A stretch of DNA of 6,227 nucleotides from Chloroflexota bacterium (GCA_016219235.1 JACRBO010000770.1:1-6227), one strand, 5' to 3'. Positions 1 through 5,873 are shown, counted from the stretch's first letter. Notes: generated from the sequence alone by a model not told the origin. Numbers and translations are program-made.

Positions 1-2226
1 ACCCTGACTCTGGACAATACCCTGCGCTCATCGCCGCAGCTGCATCATCTGGGTATCCACGCCGTTCTGGGCACACCCTTCATGGTGCGCAATATTCTGC
101 TGGGCGCCTTGATCTTCCATGAATGTCGGCAGTCGCGCCACTGGCTACCCGATGAGATTGATCTCGTCGAGACCATCGCCGGTCAGGTGGGTGTGGCCAT
201 TGAAAACGCCCGGCTCTATCACGAAACGCGCCGCCAGCTGGGCGAACTGGCGATCTTGCACTCGGCGGCCATCGCCACCGCCGATAGCACTTCGCTGGAT
301 GAGGCGCTGCGCAAAGTTGCCCAGGCCGTCTTTGATGCGCTGAGCGATGTGAGCGTGGCCGTCATGTTGATCAAGCCCGACACCGATGACCTGCTCATCT
401 CGGCCGGGTTGGGGTATGCCGCCAGCGACTTGGAGTCTATTCAAATAAAAGTCGGCCAGGGCGTTACAGGCTGGGTCGCTCAGACCGGCCAGCCGGCCCT
501 GGTGCCGGATGTGTCCACCGATCCACGTTACATCCGTTTCGCCGCCGATGTCCGATCGGAGTTGTGCGTGCCGCTGCGAACCGGCTCACGTGTGGTGGGC
601 GTGCTCAACGTCGAAAGCCGCCAGCTGGACGCCTTCACTGAGCGTGATTTGCAGTTGCTAACCACGCTCAGTCACAACCTCACCATCATCGTCGAAAACA
701 TCCGCTTGCTGGAAGAGGTACGTGCGGCCAACGACCGGTTGAAGGAACTCGACCGCCTGAAGAGCCAGTTCCTGGCCAACATGAGCCACGAACTGCGTAC
801 GCCGCTCAACGCTGTTATCGGTTTCAGCGAGTTGATTAGCGATGGGCTGGCCGGTCCAACTACGCCAGAACAGGCCGACTATCTAAACAACATCAACACC
901 AGCGGCCGGCACTTGCTGGCGCTGATCAACGACATCCTCGATCTGTCCAAGATTCAGGCCGGTCGCATGACGCTGGACCGGCAGCGCCTGACCGTGACCG
1001 GCTTAGTGGCTGAGGTGCAGGCCATCATTGCGCCGCTGACGGCTCGCAAACAGCAGCTGTTCAATGTGCAGATCATGCCCAATCTGCCGCAGATCGAAGT
1101 GGATCCGCTGCGCCTTAAACAAGTGCTGATCAATCTACTGGGCAATGCCAGCAAATTTACGCCCGAAGGCGGGCAGGTCACTCTGCGCGTCACCCGCATC
1201 GAATCTGATCTGCTAATCTTCAGTGTCAGCGACACAGGCCGCGGCATTCCACCGGCCGACCAGACGGCAATCTTTGAAGAGTTCCGGCAGGCGCAAGACG
1301 CCGCCGATCGCGAAGAGGGCACCGGCCTGGGGCTGGCCATCGCCCAAAGATTGATCGAACTGCACGGTGGCCGCATCTGGGTAGAAAGTTCCGGCCAACC
1401 GGGCCTGGGCGCAACGTTTTATTTCACGCTGCCCACGCAGCCCGATCAACCCACGCCCTCGCCGGCCGAGCGCACCGCACCCGCTAACGCTTTGATTATT
1501 GAAGACGATGTCGACTTCAATGCGCTCCTGACGCTTCACCTACGCCAGGCGGGCTACCAGACACGCCAATGCTTTTCCGGCCAGGACGCGCGCACGGCGT
1601 TGCAAGATCAAATCCCCGATCTCGTCACGCTGGACATGCAGCTGCCGGACGTGAGCGGCTGGACCTTGTTGCAAGAGATTACGGGTGATCCCGCCCTGCG
1701 TCACACGGGCATCTTGATCATCTCCGGGCAGGAGTTGGCGCAGGTCGCCGCCACACCGGGCAGCATAGAGGTCCTGACCAAGCCCATTCTCAAACACCAA
1801 CTGGCAACGGCCATCGAGCGGCTGAAGAACCGCCCGCCCGATCGGCCGCTGCGCATCCTGCTGGTCGACGACGACCCGATGCTGCTGGAATTGCTGGTGG
1901 CGATTCTGCCGCCGCCGGCCTACGAAGTGGTTACCGCCATCAACGGCGCGTATGCCAGCGATCAAATCATGCGGCAGTCGCCCGACCTGGTCATCCTGGA
2001 TTTATTGATGCCGGACATGAACGGCTTTGAACTGCTCACTGCCGTGCGCGCCGATCTACGCACCCGCCACCTGCCTGTTATTGTGTTGACGGCCAAAGTG
2101 CTGTCTCCGGCCGAACAGACCGAACTGGCTCAATCCGCCCAGTGCGTGATGACTAAGACCTCGCTGCGGCGCGACCGGCTGCTGGCCGAGATTCACCGCT
2201 TGCGGCAAGCCAACCTCGTCACCTAA
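1..2226 (+). CDS. Hybrid sensor histidine kinase, GAF-GAF-HisKA-HATPase-REC-REC (5' partial)
   Basis: The frame is open from base 1, so the N-terminus lies outside the window and 741 residues are visible (numbered here from base 1). The end of a first GAF domain (to about residue 75) is followed by a complete GAF (about 85-236), a short helical linker, then HisKA with the NMSHELRTP H-box; the phosphorylated His is residue 263. The HATPase domain shows the N-box (N378, N382), G1 box DTGRGIP (from D411), an F-box region near 424 and G2 box GTGLGL (from 440). Two receivers follow. REC1 has acidic residues E501, D502 and D503, acceptor D545, S575 and K594. REC2 has D623-D625, acceptor D667, T697 and K719. 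All catalytic residues are present, so an active His-Asp phosphorelay protein is expected. GAF domains suggest a small-molecule, redox or light input, but the ligand cannot be read here. No transmembrane segment or HPt domain is visible, so a separate phosphotransfer partner or output is implied. Confidence 0.95.
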   Translation, partial: TLTLDNTLRSSPQLHHLGIHAVLGTPFMVRNILLGALIFHECRQSRHWLPDEIDLVETIAGQVGVAIENARLYHETRRQLGELAILHSAAIATADSTSLDEALRKVAQAVFDALSDVSVAVMLIKPDTDDLLISAGLGYAASDLESIQIKVGQGVTGWVAQTGQPALVPDVSTDPRYIRFAADVRSELCVPLRTGSRVVGVLNVESRQLDAFTERDLQLLTTLSHNLTIIVENIRLLEEVRAANDRLKELDRLKSQFLANMSHELRTPLNAVIGFSELISDGLAGPTTPEQADYLNNINTSGRHLLALINDILDLSKIQAGRMTLDRQRLTVTGLVAEVQAIIAPLTARKQQLFNVQIMPNLPQIEVDPLRLKQVLINLLGNASKFTPEGGQVTLRVTRIESDLLIFSVSDTGRGIPPADQTAIFEEFRQAQDAADREEGTGLGLAIAQRLIELHGGRIWVESSGQPGLGATFYFTLPTQPDQPTPSPAERTAPANALIIEDDVDFNALLTLHLRQAGYQTRQCFSGQDARTALQDQIPDLVTLDMQLPDVSGWTLLQEITGDPALRHTGILIISGQELAQVAATPGSIEVLTKPILKHQLATAIERLKNRPPDRPLRILLVDDDPMLLELLVAILPPPAYEVVTAINGAYASDQIMRQSPDLVILDLLMPDMNGFELLTAVRADLRTRHLPVIVLTAKVLSPAEQTELAQSAQCVMTKTSLRRDRLLAEIHRLRQANLVT

Positions 2227-3155
2227 AACCAATCCTTCTTCCAGAACACCACACTGACCAGCGCCATCAAGGCCCCAGCCACGCCCAGCATCAACGGAAA
2301 GGCCAGCGCATGCTGCTGCAGCGGCAGCGCGACGTTAGTGCCGTAGAAGCCGGCCACGATCGACGGGATGCTCAGCACGATCGTGATCGACGCCAGGAAC
2401 TTCATGACGCCGTTCAGGTTGTTGGAGATGATCGACGCGAACGCATCCATCATGCCGGCCAGAATGTTGCTGGAGACGTTGGTCATTTCGATCGCCTGCT
2501 GCGTTTCGGTCAGCGCGTCTTCCAGCAAATCCTCGTCGTCGGGATACATCTCAAACAATCGGCTGCGCTGCAGACGCTGCAAGACCAGTTCGTTCGCCTT
2601 CAGGCCGGTGGTGAAGTACACCAGACTCTTCTGATGCTTCAGCATTTCCAGTACTTCGCGATTGCGCGACGACTTCTGCAATTGATCTTCCAGTTGATCG
2701 GTGGTGCGATTGATCTCGCGCAGGTACGTCAGATATTGATTCGCCATCAACAGCAGCAGGTGCAGCACAAACCGATTGCGCTTGCCCGTCGACAACGCCC
2801 GCACCCGCCCGTTCGACAGATCGCGCAGCACCGTGCTGTACACTTTGCAAATCGTGACGATGTACTTGTCGGTCAAAATGATGCCCAGCGGAATGGTGCT
2901 GTACGGCACATCGGCGCTTACGCCGTGAAAGTGCGGCACGCGCAGGATGATGAGCAGCGAGCCATTTTCCTTTTCGGTTCGGGCGCGTTCGTCCATGTCC
3001 AACGGATACGTGACAAAGTCGGCGGGCACGCCCAGTTCCTGCTGCAAGCGCGCCACTTCCTCCGGCGTCGGATCGATGACGTTGATCCAGCTGCCAACGG
3101 CCAATGTGGTCAGGGTCTCAAGGCCCAGCTCGGTATTCTTGACAATGGTGATCAT
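2223..3155 (-). CDS. CorA-family divalent cation (Mg2+/Co2+-type) channel with GTN signature
   Basis: The 310-residue product has CorA architecture: an alpha/beta cytoplasmic N-terminal domain (about 1-125), long helices (about 130-248), then two C-terminal membrane segments (about 250-270 and 285-305) and a basic-aromatic tail KKDWF. The stretch DAFASIISNNLNGVMKFL before TM1 is typical of the CorA subfamily common in Firmicutes and Chloroflexota. Such proteins form pentameric inner-membrane Mg2+ channels. The signature after TM1 is YGTN (residues 271-274) instead of the near-universal YGMN, with Thr encoded by ACT. The start at 3155 is chosen because GGAGGT (3161-3166 on this strand) lies 5 nt upstream; an in-frame ATG at 3200 has no comparable site. 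The gene converges on the kinase gene and the stop codons overlap within CTAA. A strong promoter and long structured leader lie upstream. Family assignment is secure; ion specificity is not, given the altered filter. Confidence 0.93.
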   Translation of the reverse strand: MITIVKNTELGLETLTTLAVGSWINVIDPTPEEVARLQQELGVPADFVTYPLDMDERARTEKENGSLLIILRVPHFHGVSADVPYSTIPLGIILTDKYIVTICKVYSTVLRDLSNGRVRALSTGKRNRFVLHLLLLMANQYLTYLREINRTTDQLEDQLQKSSRNREVLEMLKHQKSLVYFTTGLKANELVLQRLQRSRLFEMYPDDEDLLEDALTETQQAIEMTNVSSNILAGMMDAFASIISNNLNGVMKFLASITIVLSIPSIVAGFYGTNVALPLQQHALAFPLMLGVAGALMALVSVVFWKKDWF

Positions 3156-3300
3156 GATCAACCTCCGCAGATGATGAATGTTTGACAACGTCGATAGCAT
3201 TCAGGCGGCCAGGTTGATCCGGTAACGGCACGTGATCGCGCGCGCGGTAGGCCCGCCCGCGAGGCGATGTCAGGTTGAGGAAGAAGTGAGGAGCGCGCAT
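3118..3300 (-). CDS. Possible 60-codon leader ORF overlapping the corA start
   Basis: This ORF starts at ATG 3300, with AGGAGG (3306-3311, this strand) 5 nt upstream. That matches the spacing of the ribosome-binding sites of corA and of gene A in this window. It encodes 60 residues, rich in Arg, His and Pro (6 Pro), without a recognisable domain or membrane segment. It lies in the leader of the predicted corA transcript. It runs through the corA ribosome-binding site and ends 38 bases inside corA in another frame, so ribosomes translating it would necessarily traverse the corA start region. Short leader ORFs regulating Mg2+ transport genes are known in enterobacteria (mgtL, corL); no similarity to those peptides is claimed. 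It may instead be a chance ORF, because the only coding evidence is the start site and position. Confidence 0.4.
   Translation of the reverse strand: MRAPHFFLNLTSPRGRAYRARDHVPLPDQPGRLNAIDVVKHSSSAEVDHDHHCQEYRAGP
3161..3166 (-). promoter_or_regulatory. Ribosome-binding site of corA
   Basis: GGAGGT on the minus strand lies 5 nt before ATG 3155. It decides the corA start in favour of the 310-residue product over the 325-residue version from 3200. It lies inside the overlapping leader ORF, so its accessibility could depend on whether that ORF is being translated. Confidence 0.75.
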
Positions 3301-3305
3301 GCCGG

Positions 3306-3311
3306 CCTCCT
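3306..3311 (-). promoter_or_regulatory. Ribosome-binding site of the leader ORF
   Basis: AGGAGG on the minus strand is 5 nt before ATG 3300. AGGAG can pair with CTCCT a few codons into the ORF, enclosing the start codon in the loop. The adjoining ATTAG can pair with CTAAT in the 3' arm of an upstream hairpin (3364-3381). Both pairings would hide this site, so it is a plausible control point. Confidence 0.45.
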
Positions 3312-3317
3312 AATGAG

Positions 3318-3381
3318 CAACGCCCCCGCATCGATCGACGCGAGGGCGCTGGCAAACGCGCATGATTAGCAGAAGCTAACC
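3318..3381 (-). promoter_or_regulatory. Structured RNA element in the corA 5' leader (two hairpins)
   Basis: Read as minus-strand RNA, bases 3381-3364 form a 7-bp stem around a UUCU loop (GGUUAGC / GCUAAUC, one G-U pair). Bases 3351-3318 form an uninterrupted 13-bp stem around the loop UCGAUCGA, with three G-U pairs. On the plus strand these four positions become A-C mismatches, so the fold is continuous only in RNA of the corA strand. A smaller CGGG/CCCG hairpin (3403-3416) lies further upstream. The second stem ends 6 bases before the leader-ORF AGGAGG. There is no U-tract after it, so it is not a classical terminator. I do not recognise the M-box or another named riboswitch consensus. A regulatory role is inference from structure and position. 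Confidence 0.5.
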
Positions 3382-3481
3382 TCTGGGGCGTGATCGAGCG
3401 ATCGGGTTGTTGCCCGGCGATTGATGATCGGGTTCAGATGGTAAGTGATCGTCCATGAGTGTAACCGATTCCTATGTGGGC

Positions 3482-3510
3482 ATTGTAGGCGCGTTCGCCG
3501 CGTGTGTCAA
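3482..3510 (-). promoter_or_regulatory. Sigma70-type promoter for corA
   Basis: On the minus strand TTGACA (3505-3510) is followed after exactly 17 bases by TACAAT (3482-3487). That is a perfect -35 and a 5-of-6 -10 with ideal spacing. Transcription would begin near 3475, giving a leader of about 320 nt before corA. This is the strongest promoter-like site seen in the window and it points at corA. Confidence 0.7.
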
Positions 3511-3521
3511 TCGGTCTTTGG

Positions 3522-3666
3522 ATGGAACGCAAGGCCCAGTCTCATTTTTGAGGTGGACCGCTCCCGACGCTGCCTTCGGCGTGCCAAATCCGTCGCCTGG
3601 CCGCTGGATTTGGCAATCCAGCGGGAGCATATGTGCCAGCCGGGGACAGCTATACATGGAACGCAA
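3522..3666. repeat. 11-bp direct repeat flanking a hairpin-rich segment
   Basis: ATGGAACGCAA occurs at 3522-3532 and again at 3656-3666, enclosing 123 bases that include a foldable segment (3560-3628). The arrangement resembles a target duplication around a small element, but no terminal inverted repeats are visible next to the copies. An exact 11-mer pair can also occur by chance in 6 kb. Confidence 0.3.
3560..3628. repeat. Intergenic element with two competing inverted repeats
   Basis: Outer arms GCTCCC (3560-3565) and GGGAGC (3623-3628) enclose GCCAAATCC (3583-3591) pairing with GGATTTGGC (3606-3614). Alternatively CCGCTGGATT (3601-3610) pairs perfectly with AATCCAGCGG (3615-3624) around a 4-base loop. 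The two folds share bases and exclude each other. No coding potential is evident. It lies between the ends of the gene A unit and the corA promoter. It could be a dispersed palindromic repeat or a terminator-like structure. Confidence 0.5.
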
Positions 3667-3668
3667 AC

Positions 3669-3686
3669 GGGCGGCTCAGGCCGCCC
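3669..3686 (-). terminator. Candidate terminator hairpin downstream of gene A
   Basis: GGGCGGC (3669-3675) and GCCGCCC (3680-3686) form a perfect 7-bp GC stem with a 4-base loop. On the minus strand it is followed by GTTTGCGTT, a weak T-rich tail. The position, about 80 bases after the gene A stop, suits intrinsic termination of the B-A transcript before the corA promoter. The tail is poor for a canonical terminator. Confidence 0.45.
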
Positions 3687-3698
3687 ATCCAATCAACC

Positions 3699-3765
3699 GC
3701 CTCACCCCCGGCCCCCCCTCCCGAATCATGTATTGGATTCGGGAGAGGGGGCCGGGGGGTGAGGC
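3699..3765. repeat. Long G/C-rich inverted repeat (REP-like / bidirectional hairpin)
   Basis: Arms 3699-3727 and 3736-3765 are complementary over about 29 bp, with one mismatch and one extra G, around an 8-base loop. The arms contain C and G runs within CCTCACCCCC / GGGGGTGAGG and end in GAATC / GATTC. The right arm touches the stop codon of gene A (3765-3767). Palindromes with this C-run and CTC flavour are common dispersed intergenic repeats in GC-rich bacteria, so a REP-like element is likely. It may also terminate transcription or protect the 3' end of the gene A mRNA. Confidence 0.7.
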
Positions 3766-4682
3766 TATTCGCCGTCGATCACGCTGATCGTGCCGACACC
3801 GGCCTTGATGCGCAGCGTAACGGCGTTATCGGCTGAACTGAAGCCCTCGGTCTCGTACATATCGCCGCCCAGGGCGCGCAGCCGCGAGCCCGGATTGAAC
3901 GAACCGATACCGGTGTCCACTTCCACGCGCAGCGCCATCTTGCCCGGCAGCCGGATGCGCACGGTGCCCACGCCGCCGTCGATGCTCATCGTGAAGCGGC
4001 CCTTAGCCGGCAGCCTCAACTCGGTGGTGCCGACGCCCGCGTTCAGCCGGCCGCCCGTTACCGTTAGCTTGCTCAGATCGACCGTCGATTGGCCGACGCC
4101 CATATCCAGATCGAGATCGTAGGCCACGCCCGGATTCAGCGCCACGTTCCAGCGTTCTTCCGAGCCGCCAAACGGCATAGAGATCGAGACGTTGCTGCTG
4201 TTCATCCGCACATTGGCCTGACTGCCCGAATCGCTGGCATCGAAGGTGAGGTTGCCATAGTGACGGATCGTGCCTTCCAGCAGTTTATTCGAGTCGGTCA
4301 GGGCGCTCAGTTCATTGGTGCCGGTGGTATACCCGATTCGCACACTCGCCGACCGAACGTCGTTCAGCGGATACTCGACGTTGGTCGTCTTCAATTCGCC
4401 GCTGAAGTTGAGGTTGAAGCCCGGCAGCGCCGGTCGTGCGATGAGCACCCACAAGACACCGCCCACCACCACTAACCCCAGCACGGCACTGACGATGGAA
4501 CCGGCGGTTCCTGTGCGCCCGATGAGAATCTCCAGCCCCAGCGCGATGAGCAGCACCGGCCACAGCCGCCAGATGACCTCCCACGGGCTGCCCGTGATGA
4601 CGCCCAGATTATTGAGCAGGAAGATAACGCCGACACCGATGAGAATGATGGGCCAAAATAGCCGCGGACCTGTACGATACAT
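3765..4682 (-). CDS. LiaI/LiaF-like membrane protein with glycine-turn (GVG) beta-repeat domain (gene A)
   Basis: The 305-residue product begins with an FWPIILIGVGVIFLL segment and WPVLLIALGLEIL, the hallmark of the LiaI/LiaF-type transmembrane region (DUF5668-like). Three membrane segments lie at about 8-28, 37-54 and 62-82. The rest (about 90-305) is probably a beta-rich extracytoplasmic domain resembling the LiaF C-terminal / toast-rack / DUF4097 type. GVG or GIG turns occur at residues 195, 216, 237 and 258, exactly 21 apart, and again at 295. LiaF proteins restrain cell-envelope stress signalling in Firmicutes; the same role here is not shown, since no LiaRS pair is present. The start at 4682 has AAGGAG 5 nt upstream (4688-4693); an upstream in-frame start at 4727 falls in the repeat spacer. 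It follows its paralogue (gene B) by 123 bases and is probably in its operon. Confidence 0.85.
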   Translation of the reverse strand: MYRTGPRLFWPIILIGVGVIFLLNNLGVITGSPWEVIWRLWPVLLIALGLEILIGRTGTAGSIVSAVLGLVVVGGVLWVLIARPALPGFNLNFSGELKTTNVEYPLNDVRSASVRIGYTTGTNELSALTDSNKLLEGTIRHYGNLTFDASDSGSQANVRMNSSNVSISMPFGGSEERWNVALNPGVAYDLDLDMGVGQSTVDLSKLTVTGGRLNAGVGTTELRLPAKGRFTMSIDGGVGTVRIRLPGKMALRVEVDTGIGSFNPGSRLRALGGDMYETEGFSSADNAVTLRIKAGVGTISVIDGE

Positions 4683-4687
4683 GATGA

Positions 4688-4693
4688 CTCCTT
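4688..4693 (-). promoter_or_regulatory. Ribosome-binding site of gene A
   Basis: AAGGAG on the minus strand sits 5 nt before ATG 4682 and fixes the start of the 305-residue protein. Confidence 0.7.
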
Positions 4694-4702
4694 TGTGATG
4701 AG

Positions 4703-4801
4703 TGACGAGTGATGAGCAATCGGTCAATCGGTCAATCGGTCAATCAGTTACCGGTTGACCAGTTACCGATCACCAGTTACCAGTTGACTTCTCACTCGTC
4801 A
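4703..4801. repeat. Spacer of short tandem repeats between genes B and A
   Basis: Four adjacent 8-bp units fill 4717-4748: three CAATCGGT and one CAATCAGT. They are followed to about 4788 by degenerate words built on ACCAGTTACC / CCGGTTGACC. The whole is bracketed by a perfect 10-bp inverted repeat, TGACGAGTGA (4703-4712) and TCACTCGTCA (4792-4801). No promoter or terminator is convincing, so genes B and A can share one transcript. The units are too short and contiguous for CRISPR. The pattern suggests slippage-prone minisatellite DNA that alters the length of the untranslated spacer. Confidence 0.7.
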
Positions 4802-4805
4802 GAAT

Positions 4806-5753
4806 TTATTCACCGTCAACAATATTGATTGACCCCGAACCGCCGTTGACGATCAGGGTGATGGCGTTGCCGGCCGAGCCGAAATTCTCGGTCTCATACA
4901 CGCCGTCGCGATTGAATTCGCCGCGTACCAGATGCAGCCGCGAACTCGGATTGATCCCGCCGCTGCCGCGCTCGTATTCGACGCGGAGCGCCATTTTACC
5001 CGGAACGCGGAAAGTCAGGCCACCCGATCCACCATCGGCGGTGAGTGTGAATCGGCCCGTCGCGGGCAGACGCACATTCACGTGCCCGGAGCCGCCATCA
5101 ATTCGGCCGTCGCTTAGCTTCAGCTGGCTCAAATCGGCGTCACCGCCGCCTGACCCGTAGTTCAAATCGAGATCATAGGTCGGCTGGGTATTCAGGCCGA
5201 TGTCCCATCTCTCGTCGGGCGTCACGAAGCCGAAGAACATGCCGCTCATATGCGAATCAATGCGGACGTTGGCACGATTATTTGACGCATTCACATCAAA
5301 CGCCAGATCGCCGTAGTAACTCACTTCGCCGTCGATCAATTTATCGGAATCGCTCAGCGCGTACAAACGATAATCGCCGCTGCCATAATCCAGCGTGATG
5401 TTCGCCGTCTCAATCCCGGCCAGCGGCGCGTCGATGTGGCGCGTCTGCAATTGCGCATTGCCAAACCCGACGTTAAGGCCGGGGAGATTCGGCTGCGCGA
5501 TCAGCAGGAAGATCAAGCCGGCAATCAGGACTAACCCCATTACGGCGCCGACCAGACCGCCCAGCAACGAGCGCCGTCCAAACAAAATGTCTAGCCCGAT
5601 CACGATTAAGATCACAGGCCACAGGTTCCAGATGATGGGCCACGGATTGCTGGGGATGATGCCCAGATTGGCCAGCAAGAAGATAACGCCCGCGCCGATC
5701 AAGATGATCGGCCAGAACAGATCGGGGCCGCGTCGCGGAGTAGAAGTTGTCAT
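4806..5753 (-). CDS. LiaI/LiaF-like membrane protein with glycine-turn (GSG) beta-repeat domain (gene B)
   Basis: The 315-residue paralogue of gene A has the same plan: a short charged N-terminus (TPRRGPD), membrane segments at about 12-32, 42-59 and 64-86 with FWPIILIGAGVIFLL and WPVILIVIGLDILFG, then a beta-rich domain (about 95-315). Its turns read GSG at residues 200, 221, 242 and 263, exactly 21 apart, and at 305 (42 further on); another GSG is at 124. Both proteins share PGKMALRVE, ATGRFTL / AKGRFTM-type strands and an I-V-DGE or VIDGE C-terminus. The start at ATG 5753 is preferred: GGGA of a GGAAAGGGA tract lies 9 nt upstream, and the longer reading from GTG 5810 would begin inside the predicted promoter. 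A role in sensing or buffering envelope stress is an inference from family resemblance. Confidence 0.85.
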   Translation of the reverse strand: MTTSTPRRGPDLFWPIILIGAGVIFLLANLGIIPSNPWPIIWNLWPVILIVIGLDILFGRRSLLGGLVGAVMGLVLIAGLIFLLIAQPNLPGLNVGFGNAQLQTRHIDAPLAGIETANITLDYGSGDYRLYALSDSDKLIDGEVSYYGDLAFDVNASNNRANVRIDSHMSGMFFGFVTPDERWDIGLNTQPTYDLDLNYGSGGGDADLSQLKLSDGRIDGGSGHVNVRLPATGRFTLTADGGSGGLTFRVPGKMALRVEYERGSGGINPSSRLHLVRGEFNRDGVYETENFGSAGNAITLIVNGGSGSINIVDGE

Positions 5754-5795
5754 GGTGCGTGTTCCCTTTCCAACGAATTTGTTCAGGATGGCTTC

Positions 5796-5824
5796 ATTGT
5801 AGGGGAACACGCGCGCAGTGTCAT
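5796..5824 (-). promoter_or_regulatory. Sigma70-type promoter for the gene B-gene A unit
   Basis: On the minus strand ATGACA (5819-5824) and TACAAT (5796-5801) are separated by 17 bases. Each hexamer matches consensus at 5 of 6 positions. Transcription would start near 5789, giving a leader of about 36 nt before ATG 5753. The -10 hexamer is identical to that of the corA promoter. Confidence 0.6.
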
Positions 5825-5873
5825 GGGGCAGATGTTGGAAAGGCGGACTCAGACTAAAGTCGGAGACACAACA

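Noticed and set aside
145..1965. Several minus-strand ORFs of 60-140 codons inside the kinase gene
   Set aside because: They lie opposite well-defined GAF, HATPase and REC domains and show no family features.
2310..3185. 291-codon plus-strand ORF opposite corA
   Set aside because: It is antisense to a clear CorA gene; its product is a Gln/Arg/His-rich low-complexity sequence with no domain, as expected from a shadow frame.
3156..3200. 15-residue N-terminal extension of corA to 3200
   Set aside because: There is no ribosome-binding site, while GGAGGT sits 5 nt before the ATG at 3155.
3319..3350. Intrinsic terminator in the corA leader
   Set aside because: The 13-bp stem is strong but is followed by CUCAUUAGGAGG, not a U-tract, and a good ribosome-binding site comes directly after it.
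3156..3475. M-box (ykoK) Mg2+ riboswitch in the corA leader
   Set aside because: The conserved sequence blocks of that class are not visible; only generic hairpins are seen.
3445..3836. Overlapping plus-strand ORFs of about 65-110 codons in the intergenic region
   Set aside because: They run through inverted repeats and into gene A, have no ribosome-binding site of note, and encode Pro/Arg-rich sequence without recognisable pattern.
4717..4788. CRISPR array
   Set aside because: Units are 8-10 bases and contiguous, with no 25-40 base repeats or unique spacers.
5754..5810. N-terminal extension of gene B to GTG 5810
   Set aside because: It would start inside the predicted promoter and add residues absent from the paralogue; ATG 5753 aligns with the start of gene A.
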